A stretch of 41,951 bases of DNA, taken from the NCBI GenBank assembly GCA_041576975.1, contig JBFGJY010000017.1:1-41951 (forward strand). The letters are read 5' to 3'. The DNA comes from JBFGJY01 sp041576975. Lineage in GTDB: Bacteria > Pseudomonadota > Gammaproteobacteria > UBA4575. The notes below the pieces were generated by a model. It was not told where the DNA came from, searched no databases, and saw nothing but the letters and a program-made list of their open reading frames with translations. Position 1 is the first letter of the stretch; the number at the start of each line of letters is the position of its first letter. The position numbers and the translations under genes were made by a program. Shown one piece after another: positions 33,239-41,703 of this stretch.

Positions 33239-34993
33239 ATGTTTCAACTGTTAAGAATCACAACAGGATTCAAACCTAATATTTTGATCTATAGCTTTTA
33301 CATCATTCGTACAGTACCAAAGTTACTTATTTGTACTATCGGTCTTACGTTTGTCTTTCATGGGTCGCAATCAAAAGCAGAAACCGAGCTCGACCCTCCA
33401 GAAATACTTTTGGGAGAACGCCTGTTTCTAGAAACCAGGTTTGCGCAGTACTTCAAAGCGTATCTTGATCAAGGTGGAGAAGTTAATCGTACAATTACTA
33501 AGGGTGATCCAGTTTTAAATAAAACAGTGCGATTTTTTGGGCTTCCTCCTTACCAAATCCCATTTGCCGATGGACCCTTTATAGGGCAAACCTACAACTG
33601 CCGTACTTGTCATCTAGTGGATGAACATGTTGAGCAGCGAGAACTTGGAATGCGTTCTTATTCTGATTTTGCATCGCGCAGCCCTTTGCCTACACGTGAT
33701 GACGGTCAAGTCACTACAGTACGAAATGCGCCTGCATTAGTCGATGCATCTTTATTAAGAGAAAATTTTATATTGCATTTAGATGGTGAGTTTTATTCCT
33801 TACCGCAATTAGTCCGCGGCACTTTAACGAATAGAAACTTTGGTTGGTTACCGGGTGAAAAATCGGTTGCCATTGAACATATATGCAAAGTAGTACATGA
33901 AGATGATGGCACAAATGAGCTAGCGGTTGAGTTTGGTGGTCTTTCTTATACTGAAACCTTTGCTGGAATCACCAATGACAGCAAACAGGTTGCGAATGAA
34001 TATTTACTTCCCAAGTCGTTACGAATCGAAATTCAGAAAACCTCCTGCTATAAAGTTTTTGAAGCTGTTGCGAACTTGATTGCTATCTATACCGAAGATC
34101 TTGTGTTTGCAGAGGACGATGAGGCAAGTTCTCCATACAATTTATTTTTGAAAGTAAATAATCTACCAAAAAAGCCTGAGAGTAATGAAACAAATATGGC
34201 CTATAGCAAAAGATTAATGCGACTCATTAATAACTTGAAGAAACAAGGCAAGCTTCAATTTATTAATAAAAACCCAAATACGAAAGATGGTGGATTTAGA
34301 TTTCATGATCAACCCTATCAGTTTGGCGCTCAGCAGCTTGCCGGAATGGAATTATTCTTTAACCAAGATGAAAAAAATGTAATTTCTACAGGGAATTGCA
34401 TTGCATGTCATCCAGCACCGCATTTTACTGATTTTAGTCTACACAATACTGGAATCACTCAGGTCGAATATGATGCCATTCATGGCAACGGCGCATTTAA
34501 TCAATTAGATATTCCTAATTTAGCGAAGCGAAATAAACAGCTCGATCATTACCTACCCGCTACACATCAACATCCAAATCGCAAAGGTATATTTCGTGCT
34601 ATCCCCTCGAAAACCAAACCTTTGGCAACAGATTTAGGAACATGGAATATTTTTTATAATGACGATTACCTCAAATCTCAACAACGCATTAAAAATCTCA
34701 TTTGCAACACTGGCAAAACTACGTGCCAATCTGAAGATCATGCCTTAGAACGCAGTATTGCAACTTTTAAAACACCTGGACTACGAAACTTAGGTCATTC
34801 CGCACCTTATATGCATAACGGACAAATTAGTGACCTACACGCAACGCTTAGCTTTTATATTGGTGCTGCAGCAAACACGCGCCAAGGGTTGATCAGAAAT
34901 GGAGATCAAGAAATTGGCAAGATTCACATTAAACCAAAAGATATCCATCCATTAGTACTGTTTTTAGTATCTCTGTATGAAGACTACAATTAA
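33239..34993 (+). CDS. secreted di-haem cytochrome c peroxidase/MauG-like protein
   Basis: The 584-residue protein has a long N-terminal region ending in a hydrophobic signal (about residues 28-48). Two c-type haem motifs follow: CRTCH (121-125) and CIACH (387-391). TFKTPGLRNLGHSAPYMHNGQ near the C-terminus is the conserved segment of the bacterial di-haem peroxidase family, with a histidine and a methionine as possible ligands. The spacing between the haem motifs (about 265 residues) is longer than in CcpA-type enzymes (about 140-150), so a central insertion is likely. Likely periplasmic peroxidase or redox partner of the 31664 product. Confidence 0.85.
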   Translation: MFQLLRITTGFKPNILIYSFYIIRTVPKLLICTIGLTFVFHGSQSKAETELDPPEILLGERLFLETRFAQYFKAYLDQGGEVNRTITKGDPVLNKTVRFFGLPPYQIPFADGPFIGQTYNCRTCHLVDEHVEQRELGMRSYSDFASRSPLPTRDDGQVTTVRNAPALVDASLLRENFILHLDGEFYSLPQLVRGTLTNRNFGWLPGEKSVAIEHICKVVHEDDGTNELAVEFGGLSYTETFAGITNDSKQVANEYLLPKSLRIEIQKTSCYKVFEAVANLIAIYTEDLVFAEDDEASSPYNLFLKVNNLPKKPESNETNMAYSKRLMRLINNLKKQGKLQFINKNPNTKDGGFRFHDQPYQFGAQQLAGMELFFNQDEKNVISTGNCIACHPAPHFTDFSLHNTGITQVEYDAIHGNGAFNQLDIPNLAKRNKQLDHYLPATHQHPNRKGIFRAIPSKTKPLATDLGTWNIFYNDDYLKSQQRIKNLICNTGKTTCQSEDHALERSIATFKTPGLRNLGHSAPYMHNGQISDLHATLSFYIGAAANTRQGLIRNGDQEIGKIHIKPKDIHPLVLFLVSLYEDYN

Positions 34994-35037
34994 TTAAACT
35001 ATATAAAACTAAAGCTTTAAAATTCCTGCGCCAATAA

Positions 35038-35505
35038 ATGAATATATTTGTATTAGATAGAAATATAAGAAAATGTGCGCAATACCATTGTGATCAACAT
35101 GTTTCTAAAATGATATTAGAAAGTATACAAATGTTGTGTACATGTTTAAATAAAAAAGGGGTCTCTACGCCCTACAAATCTACACATTTAAAACACCCCT
35201 GCGTATTGTGGTTAGATGAAAGCCATAGCAATTTTCTTTGGCTAAAAGAGTTAGCATTAGAGTTAAATCGAGAATTTATTTATCGCTATGATCGAAATAA
35301 AGATCACGCGTCAATAAAAGTATTAGACGAAATTGAATCTAATCAATATAAAGATAATGGCTTGACTGAATTTGCTCAAGCCATGCCTGATCAATACAAG
35401 TTTAAAAATAATGCCGTAAGAGCATATCGTGCTTTCTACAGAGGTGAAAAATCAAAATTTGCAAAATGGACCAAAAGGCCAATCCCTTATTGGATGAAGC
35501 GCTAA
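35038..35505 (+). CDS. phage-like conserved protein, 155 aa
   Basis: The protein opens MNIFVLDRNIRKCAQYHCDQHVSKM, then LESIQMLCTCLN, HPCVLWLDESHSNFLWL and FAQAMPDQYK...AYRAFYRGEKSKFAKWTKR. This pattern is familiar from proteins encoded by large phages and scattered bacteria; I do not know the biochemical function. It has no membrane segment. Codon use is AT-rich. It may be a phage-derived gene. Confidence 0.7.
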   Translation: MNIFVLDRNIRKCAQYHCDQHVSKMILESIQMLCTCLNKKGVSTPYKSTHLKHPCVLWLDESHSNFLWLKELALELNREFIYRYDRNKDHASIKVLDEIESNQYKDNGLTEFAQAMPDQYKFKNNAVRAYRAFYRGEKSKFAKWTKRPIPYWMKR

Positions 35506-35520
35506 TAATTTGACAGCCAA

Positions 35521-35547
35521 ATAAAAAACCCCGCCAAAAAGGCGGGG
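35521..35547 (-). terminator. intrinsic terminator of the 35-aa membrane ORF
   Basis: The stem CCCCGCC / GGCGGGG (35529-35535, 35541-35547, loop of five A on the plus strand) is followed on the minus strand by six T. It lies just past the stop of the minus-strand small ORF at 35584. Confidence 0.85.
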
Positions 35548-35549
35548 CC

Positions 35550-35585
35550 AATTCGTAGTCAAGGATGGAGGCGGAACTACGAATT
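35550..35585 (-). repeat. 9-bp inverted repeat beside the terminator
   Basis: The arms AATTCGTAG (35550-35558) and CTACGAATT (35577-35585) enclose 18 bases. The right arm reaches the stop codon of the 35-aa ORF. With the terminator it would make two adjacent hairpins in the 3' end of that transcript. Confidence 0.6.
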
Positions 35586-35691
35586 AAAACATGGCCAGCA
35601 AGAGCGCAAACATGGCAGACATGCCCACTACAAATAATAAAAAGTCTGGCACAAGTATGTTAAATACAAACTCATTCTCTACATTACTCAT
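35584..35691 (-). CDS. 35-aa single-span membrane peptide
   Basis: ATG 35691 is preceded by AGAGGAAAT. The peptide begins MSNVENEFVFNILVPDFLLF and continues as a hydrophobic helix with several methionines (VVGMSAMFALLLAMF). The good ribosome binding site and the strong terminator support a real transcript. Confidence 0.55.
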   Translation of the reverse strand: MSNVENEFVFNILVPDFLLFVVGMSAMFALLLAMF

Positions 35692-36131
35692 CGTTTATTT
35701 CCTCTAGTTAGTTAAAAGTTATGGGTCAAAATATGTCGTTCAGTGAGAGGCCAAACGACATGCCTTAGATGGGGCCAACCACGTCAAGTTCAACAAAAAA
35801 ACATGAATTTTTTATTACAAAAACAAATTTTTTTAAATGCCAACCTAAGAAGAGTGCCCTTATTACTAATTTCTAATTTAGCAAATGCTATGCCAATTTT
35901 GGTACTCATAAAATTCAAGCACTTACTTAAATTTTAATTAATTTAATGACACTATTTGCACAACTTATGTGCGTGTCTGTCCCATAAATAAGCAAGCGCG
36001 CGATTAAACACAACTTGCTCAAAGATAACAAGTGGAAAATTAAATGAATTAAGTTTAGTTAGTGTGAAAAAAACTTTGCGAATTTTTTACAAATGACACT
36101 CGTAGTGTTTTTGACGATAAGTGGTTCACAA

Positions 36132-36506
36132 TTAGACATAATGTTTGTGATGTTTGCGCCGTGTGCCCGCTCGTTGCACGATTACACCACGAATATCGTT
36201 GATACCTGAAATTTCTTTTTCTTCATAACCTTCGTTAAGCGCCCTTAACATATAGCGATCATCTTCGATGATGAGTTGACGAAAAATATATTCACCATCA
36301 AGCATCGCTAGCACATAACAACCACTCTCCACCGCTGCGGCCGAGTCTATGATAATGATATTCCCATCTTTAAACTCAGGCTCCATGCTGTCGCCCATTA
36401 CACGCAATGCAAACGGCTCTGAATTAGCGCAACCACCATGGTCCGCTAAATCTGCATGAATCGGAATGTCTTTAGGTTTATTCATAACCACTATTTTACT
36501 TGGCAC
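36132..36506 (-). CDS. S24/LexA-fold protein without DNA-binding domain
   Basis: The 124-residue protein is a stand-alone S24 peptidase domain. The serine nucleophile region GDSMEPEF (S40 from GTG 36506) is kept. The strand that normally carries the catalytic lysine reads GEYIFRQL, with arginine at the expected place, so self-cleavage may be lost or altered. There is no helix-turn-helix. GTG 36506 and ATG 36485 are both possible starts. It is downstream of the ABC exporter on the same strand, 22 bases apart, so probably co-transcribed. Confidence 0.78.
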   Translation of the reverse strand: MPSKIVVMNKPKDIPIHADLADHGGCANSEPFALRVMGDSMEPEFKDGNIIIIDSAAAVESGCYVLAMLDGEYIFRQLIIEDDRYMLRALNEGYEEKEISGINDIRGVIVQRAGTRRKHHKHYV

Positions 36507-36528
36507 AGGAATCTTAATCTAATCCTCA

Positions 36529-38337
36529 TTAAGCAACTAAAGTTGCAGGTTCTTCGGCATCGCGCTCTTCCTGTTGTAGAGCCCACATGTTGGCGTAAAT
36601 GCCTTGCTGTTCGAGCAGTGCACGATGGCTGCCGGATTCCACCACTTGGCCTTGATCTAAAACATAAATCGTGTCGGCATCAACCACCGTGGATAAGCGA
36701 TGTGCAATCACCAAAGTGGTGACACCTTGCGTAACTTCTTGCATGGAATTCAAAATGACGTTTTCAGATTGTGAATCTAAACTTGAAGTCGCCTCATCAA
36801 AAATAATGATGCGTGGGTTTTTTAGTACTGCACGTGCAATTGCAATACGTTGTTTTTCTCCGCCCGATAACTTCAAGCCCCGTTCGCCAACAATCGTTGC
36901 ATATTTTTTAGGTAGTTGATCGATAAAATCGTGAATATTTGCAAGCTTAGCGGCTTGCACCACTTCTTCTTTACTGGCGCCGGGCTTGGCATAGTGAATA
37001 TTAAAATAAATACTTTCATTAAATAGCACGGTGTCTTGCGGCACGACCGCAATGGCTTGATGCAAACTTTGTTGCGTACATTCACGCACATCTTGTCCAT
37101 CAATACGCACCGCACCGGTGGTGACATCATAAAAACGAAACAGCAAACGCGCTAATGTGGATTTACCCGCACCGGATGGCCCCACTACTGCAACCTTGTG
37201 GCCGGATGGAATATTTATCGACACATCATGCAATATTTGACGATCTTTATTATAAAAAAACGTAACATGGTCAAACTCAATTTGTGCTGCGTGCACATTA
37301 AGTTGTGTTGCGTTTTCAGCATCTTTAATTTCTGTGTCTTTATTAAGCAATTGCACTAACATATCCATATCAGCAAGCGAATAGGTAATTTGCCTATACA
37401 CGATACCCAGAGTGTTCAGCGGCACAAATAATTGCAACATCAATGCGTTCACCAATACTAAATCCCCTAATGTCATGGTCCCTGTGGCAACACCTGTAGC
37501 TGCAAAAATCATAATTAAGGTCACGCCCACTGCGATAATCAATGCTTGACCAAAGTTCAGCATTGACATAGTGGTAATACTTTTTACCGCAGCGTTTTCC
37601 CATTGCGACAGCGTATTTCCATAACGCTCTAATTCATAACGCTCATTATTAAAATACTTCACGGTTTCGTAATTCAGTAGGCTATCTACGGCAATGGAAT
37701 TGGCTTGAGAATCCAAGCGGTTCATTTCATGACGATATTTCATGCGCCAATTGGTTACTGACAAGGTAAATACAATATATAAAACGATCGTAATTAACGT
37801 CACGAAGGAAAATTTTAGCGCATAAGCACCCAGCAAGATGGCCGCCACCAAACCCAACTCAACTATCGTGGGCAAAATAATAAATACCATATAATTAATA
37901 ATTGAAGACAAGCTTTGTGTGCCGCGTTCAAGATCACGCGTAATCGAACCCGTCTGTCGTTCTATATGAAAACGCAGCGGTAATTGATGCAGATGTTCTA
38001 ATACGCGTGTAGAAAGTTTTTGAATGGCGCGATAGCGCACGCGCGCAAACAATACATCACGCAATTCATTAAACAATGCCGTCGTCAGTCGTAACGCGCC
38101 ATATGCCAGTAACAATCCAAGTGGCAACACTACTAAACTTGCTTCAATGTCTAATGAATCGACAATCCCTTTTAACACCAACGGTACTGCCACGGTGGCT
38201 ACTTTGGCAATGATTAAACAACTTAATGCAATCAGCACACGCCAACGATAGGCCCACACATAGGGAAACATCTGCAACAAATTTTTAAAATCGGTGCGTT
38301 GTTTATGTGGCTCTTCGGTTCGTGCGTGAAATTGCAT
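36529..38337 (-). CDS. Atm1/HMT1-type ABC exporter (permease fused to ATPase)
   Basis: The 602-residue half-transporter has an N-terminal six-span membrane domain (about residues 30-320) and a C-terminal ATPase. Walker A is GPSGAGKST, the signature is LSGGEKQR and Walker B is IIIFDEATSSLD, followed by the H-loop in AHRLST. The layout, with RDLERGTQSLSSIINYM and FNNERYELERYG in the membrane domain, matches the Atm1/ABCB7 group that exports glutathione-linked sulfur or metal compounds. Substrate specificity is inferred. It is divergent from nrdA. Confidence 0.88.
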   Translation of the reverse strand: MQFHARTEEPHKQRTDFKNLLQMFPYVWAYRWRVLIALSCLIIAKVATVAVPLVLKGIVDSLDIEASLVVLPLGLLLAYGALRLTTALFNELRDVLFARVRYRAIQKLSTRVLEHLHQLPLRFHIERQTGSITRDLERGTQSLSSIINYMVFIILPTIVELGLVAAILLGAYALKFSFVTLITIVLYIVFTLSVTNWRMKYRHEMNRLDSQANSIAVDSLLNYETVKYFNNERYELERYGNTLSQWENAAVKSITTMSMLNFGQALIIAVGVTLIMIFAATGVATGTMTLGDLVLVNALMLQLFVPLNTLGIVYRQITYSLADMDMLVQLLNKDTEIKDAENATQLNVHAAQIEFDHVTFFYNKDRQILHDVSINIPSGHKVAVVGPSGAGKSTLARLLFRFYDVTTGAVRIDGQDVRECTQQSLHQAIAVVPQDTVLFNESIYFNIHYAKPGASKEEVVQAAKLANIHDFIDQLPKKYATIVGERGLKLSGGEKQRIAIARAVLKNPRIIIFDEATSSLDSQSENVILNSMQEVTQGVTTLVIAHRLSTVVDADTIYVLDQGQVVESGSHRALLEQQGIYANMWALQQEERDAEEPATLVA

Positions 38338-38580
38338 GTTGGTATTTTTTTAGTATCTCAGTTCTTGGTTCGCGTATGTAATTGCATAATTGGAAAAATT
38401 TAAACGGTAGTTTTCAAGCCGATGATTGTAAAAAACAGAAAAAACTTAAAGTATTTCTATAAAACTTTTTTATTAAATAGATTGAAAGATTTTAAGGCAG
38501 AAAATACAAAAAATAGTTGCAATTTTGTAACCCCACGAATGATCAGGGATTTTTAATCTTACTGTAATATTAGAACTCAC

Positions 38581-38589
38581 TTATCCACA
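38581..38589 (+). promoter_or_regulatory. DnaA box upstream of nrdA
   Basis: TTATCCACA is an exact consensus DnaA box. It sits about 35 bases upstream of the nrdA -35 hexamer, where DnaA regulates nrdAB in E. coli. Binding here is inference. Confidence 0.65.
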
Positions 38590-38607
38590 GATTATTCCAT
38601 GTATTAC

Positions 38608-38623
38608 ACACAACATATTGTGC
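38608..38623 (+). promoter_or_regulatory. NrdR-like box upstream of nrdA
   Basis: The 16-bp dyad ACACAACATATTGTGC matches the NrdR consensus acaCwAtATaTwGtgt at 14 of 16 positions. It abuts the -35 hexamer. No second box was found nearby, whereas NrdR sites usually occur in pairs. Confidence 0.55.
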
Positions 38624-38652
38624 TTGACGGGTTCTAAGCCCCAATTTATAGT
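38624..38652 (+). promoter_or_regulatory. sigma-70 promoter of nrdAB
   Basis: TTGACG (38624-38629) and TATAGT (38647-38652) are separated by exactly 17 bases, a near-consensus pair. The predicted start is near 38659, giving a leader of about 60 bases. Confidence 0.75.
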
Positions 38653-38655
38653 AAT

Positions 38656-38688
38656 CGGGCTCCACAGCTGCCACCGAGGCAGATCCCG
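38656..38688 (+). other. structured 5' leader hairpin of nrdA mRNA
   Basis: Outer arms CGGG (38656-38659) and CCCG (38685-38688) enclose inner arms CTGCC (38668-38672) and GGCAG (38678-38682). The hairpin begins at or near the predicted transcript start. It may stabilise the mRNA or take part in regulation. No known riboswitch motif fits. Confidence 0.45.
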
Positions 38689-38715
38689 AAGGGAAATAAA
38701 AATACACTCAGGGAC

Positions 38716-41661
38716 GTGTGGAAAATGGGATATAAATCAACAACTTATAATGATTCGCTGAGAGACCAGATGCAGCCAGAACTAGCCACTATTGCCGACG
38801 TAAAAACGCCAAGTCAACCACAGGAACAAACTGAACAATCTAGCCTAGAAATTGCTGCAACCGCACCCGGCCAATACCGTGTAATTCGCCGAAATGGCAA
38901 GGTCACCAGCTTTGCTCGCGACAAAATTAAAGTTGCGGTCACCAAGGCCTTTCTTGCCGTAGAAGGAGGCAACGCCGCCGCCTCTTCACGCATTCATGAA
39001 ATGGTCGAAAAAATTACCGAGAAAGTATTTTATGCACTTTCTCGCAGTCGCCCTCAAGGTGGCACTTTTCATATAGAAGACATTCAAGATCAAGTCGAGC
39101 TGGCCTTGATGCGTTATGGCCAACATAAAATTGCCCGTGCATATGTATTGTATCGCGAACAACGCACACAAGAACGCGCGCAACTTGCCAAAGCAAGCAC
39201 ACAAGAAGAAGAAACTAAAAATTTCACTCAAACCATCCATGTGCTGGACACAGAAGGCAATCAAAAGCTATTAGATATTGAGCGTATCACACGCATGGTG
39301 ACGGAAGCCTGTGCCAATACGGAAAGCGTGCAAGCACAACCCATCATTGATGAAGCTCTGCGTAATTTATACGACGGCATTCCAGAAAATGAAGTCGGCA
39401 CGGCACTAACAATGAGTGCACGCACCTTGATTGAACAAGAACCCAATTACACCTATGTTGCAGCGCGCTTATTACTGGATAGCTTACGACGTGAAGCCCT
39501 TAGTTTTGTTCACGGAATATCTGCCGAAGCCACCTTTAAAGAAATGTCACATCAATATGCAGACTACTTTGAACACTACATTCGTAAAGCCGCTGAGCTA
39601 GAACTGTTGGATTCAAAGCTAGCCACCGAATATGACTTAAAGAAACTCGGTGAAGCACTAAAGCCAGAACGGGATCATCAGTTCACCTATCTCGGCATGC
39701 AAACCTTATACGACCGTTACTTTATTCAAACAGAGGGCACACGATTTGAGTTACCTCAGGCCTTCTTTATGCGTGTTGCCATGGGTTTGGCCACCAATGA
39801 AGTAGAACGCGAAGCCCGCACCATCGAGTTTTACAATTTGCTGTCGTCTTTTGACTTTATGAGTTCAACACCTACTCTGTTTAACTCCGGCACTCTGCGC
39901 CCACAATTATCTTCTTGTTACTTGACGAGTGTGCCGGATGACTTACATGGTATTTTTGAAGCCATTCAAGACGATGCCATGTTATCTAAGTTTGCCGGTG
40001 GCTTAGGCAACGATTGGTCACGCGTGCGTGCCATGGGCTCACACATTAAAGGTACCAATGGGAAATCACAAGGCGTCGTTCCGTTTTTAAAAGTTGCCAA
40101 TGACACTGCAGTAGCTGTTAATCAAGGCGGCAAACGCAAGGGTGCCATGTGCGCCTATTTAGAAACCTGGCACTTAGATATTGAAGAATTTTTAGAGCTA
40201 CGCAAAAACACCGGCGATGATCGCCGCCGCACCCATGACATGAACACCGCTAACTGGGTGCCGGACTTATTCATGCAGCGTGTGATTGAAAATCAAGAAT
40301 GGACCCTGTTCTCACCCCACGAAACCACAGATTTGCATGAGTTGAGTGGTGTTGAATTTGAAGCGCGTTACAAGGAATACGAACAAAAAGCTAAACGCGG
40401 TGAAATTAAAAACTTTAAAAAAGTAAACGCGGTCGATTTATGGCGCAAGATGCTCGGCATGTTGTATGAAACCGGACATCCATGGATTACCTTTAAAGAT
40501 CCTTGCAACTTGCGTTCTCCGCAACAACACATTGGTGTGGTGCACTCGTCCAATCTGTGTACCGAAATTACACTCAATACCTCAAATGATGAAATCGCCG
40601 TGTGCAATTTAGGTTCGGTAAACCTCGCTGCGCACATCGATGAAAATGGTTTAAATCTTAACAAGCTGCAACAAACTATATCCACCGCCATGCGCATGTT
40701 GGATAACGTGATTGAATACAACTACTACAGCGTATCCAAGGCACGTCGTTCTAACTTACGCCATCGTCCAGTGGGTTTAGGCATGATGGGTTTTCAAGAT
40801 GCTCTATATAAACAGCACATTGCATACAGCAGCAAAGACGCCGTAGAGTTTGCCGATCGTTCTATGGAAGCAGTGAGCTACTACGCCATTAAGGCCTCTA
40901 CCGACTTAGCCGAGGAACGTGGTACCTATGCCTCATGCAAAGGCTCACTTTGGCATCAAGGCATTTTACCCATCGACTCCATTGAAATTTTAGAGAAAGC
41001 TCGTGGCAGTTATTTAAAACAAGACCGTTCGGCCACCATGGACTGGGACAGCTTGCGCCAACGCGTACGACAAGTAGGTATACGTAACTCCAACACCATG
41101 GCGATAGCACCCACGGCGACTATTTCCAATATTTGTGGCGTCACTCAAAGTATTGAACCCACCTATCAAAACTTATATGTGAAATCGAATTTGTCCGGTG
41201 AATTTACCGTCAGCAATCCATATTTAATTGCAGATTTGAAAAAACGTGATCTCTGGGATGAAGTTATGGCCAATGACCTCAAGTATTTTGATGGCAGTGT
41301 GCAATCCATCGATCGCATTCCAGATGAGTTAAAAGATATTTATGCCACTGCGTTTGAAGTGGATCCACGTTGGTTAGTCGAAGCCGCTTCGCGTCGACAA
41401 AAGTGGATTGATCAAGCGCAGTCACTCAATCTCTATATGTCAGAGCCCTCTGGCAAAAAGCTGGATAACTTATACAAGCTTGCGTGGGTACGTGGTTTAA
41501 AAACTACCTATTACTTACGCTCCATGGGCGCGACGCATGTAGAAAAAAGTACTGTCCAAGGTCGAAAAAACAAACTCAATGCCGTGCAAAGCAACGGTAA
41601 TGGTAACAGTGCACCCAAAGCCTGTTCGATTTTGGATCCAGATTGTGAAGCCTGCCAGTAG
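38716..41661 (+). CDS. nrdA: class I ribonucleoside-diphosphate reductase, alpha subunit
   Basis: NrdA (up to 981 aa) reduces ribonucleotides with the radical-generating NrdB. Two ATP-cone regions precede the barrel: YRVIRRNGKVTSF (about residues 54-160) and a second cone near 165-270, as in Pseudomonas aeruginosa-type NrdA. Barrel motifs include SSCYLTSVPDD, the GLGNDWSRVRAMGS segment, NLCTEITLNT with the active-site cysteine, and IAPTATISNICG. The C-terminal redox cysteines are in LDPDCEACQ. The given start is GTG 38716; ATG 38725 and ATG 38770 are alternatives because the N-terminus before the first cone is variable. nrdB follows 42 bases later. Confidence 0.95.
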   Translation: MWKMGYKSTTYNDSLRDQMQPELATIADVKTPSQPQEQTEQSSLEIAATAPGQYRVIRRNGKVTSFARDKIKVAVTKAFLAVEGGNAAASSRIHEMVEKITEKVFYALSRSRPQGGTFHIEDIQDQVELALMRYGQHKIARAYVLYREQRTQERAQLAKASTQEEETKNFTQTIHVLDTEGNQKLLDIERITRMVTEACANTESVQAQPIIDEALRNLYDGIPENEVGTALTMSARTLIEQEPNYTYVAARLLLDSLRREALSFVHGISAEATFKEMSHQYADYFEHYIRKAAELELLDSKLATEYDLKKLGEALKPERDHQFTYLGMQTLYDRYFIQTEGTRFELPQAFFMRVAMGLATNEVEREARTIEFYNLLSSFDFMSSTPTLFNSGTLRPQLSSCYLTSVPDDLHGIFEAIQDDAMLSKFAGGLGNDWSRVRAMGSHIKGTNGKSQGVVPFLKVANDTAVAVNQGGKRKGAMCAYLETWHLDIEEFLELRKNTGDDRRRTHDMNTANWVPDLFMQRVIENQEWTLFSPHETTDLHELSGVEFEARYKEYEQKAKRGEIKNFKKVNAVDLWRKMLGMLYETGHPWITFKDPCNLRSPQQHIGVVHSSNLCTEITLNTSNDEIAVCNLGSVNLAAHIDENGLNLNKLQQTISTAMRMLDNVIEYNYYSVSKARRSNLRHRPVGLGMMGFQDALYKQHIAYSSKDAVEFADRSMEAVSYYAIKASTDLAEERGTYASCKGSLWHQGILPIDSIEILEKARGSYLKQDRSATMDWDSLRQRVRQVGIRNSNTMAIAPTATISNICGVTQSIEPTYQNLYVKSNLSGEFTVSNPYLIADLKKRDLWDEVMANDLKYFDGSVQSIDRIPDELKDIYATAFEVDPRWLVEAASRRQKWIDQAQSLNLYMSEPSGKKLDNLYKLAWVRGLKTTYYLRSMGATHVEKSTVQGRKNKLNAVQSNGNGNSAPKACSILDPDCEACQ

Positions 41662-41703
41662 GCTCAAAAACCTATTGGCTAATTAGATAGAGGAGAAAGG
41701 GCC

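Larger units (their letters stand above)
35506..36131. other. gene-poor stretch with terminator and a small membrane ORF
   Basis: The region contains a minus-strand terminator (35521-35547), a 9-bp inverted repeat (35550-35585), a 35-aa membrane ORF (35584-35691, minus), and AT-rich sequence. The frame at 35743-35937 has no ribosome binding site or recognisable content. Confidence 0.45.

Noticed and set aside
35743..35937. 64-aa plus-strand frame
   Set aside because: It has no ribosome binding site, low-complexity AT-rich content and no recognisable features.
36094..36113. Weak hairpin ACACT/AGTGT with T-run
   Set aside because: The stem is only 5 bp and faces the wrong direction for the minus-strand gene; not convincing as a terminator.
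38640..38715. Cobalamin riboswitch upstream of nrdA
   Set aside because: The conserved B12-box and other core motifs are absent; only a simple nested hairpin is present.
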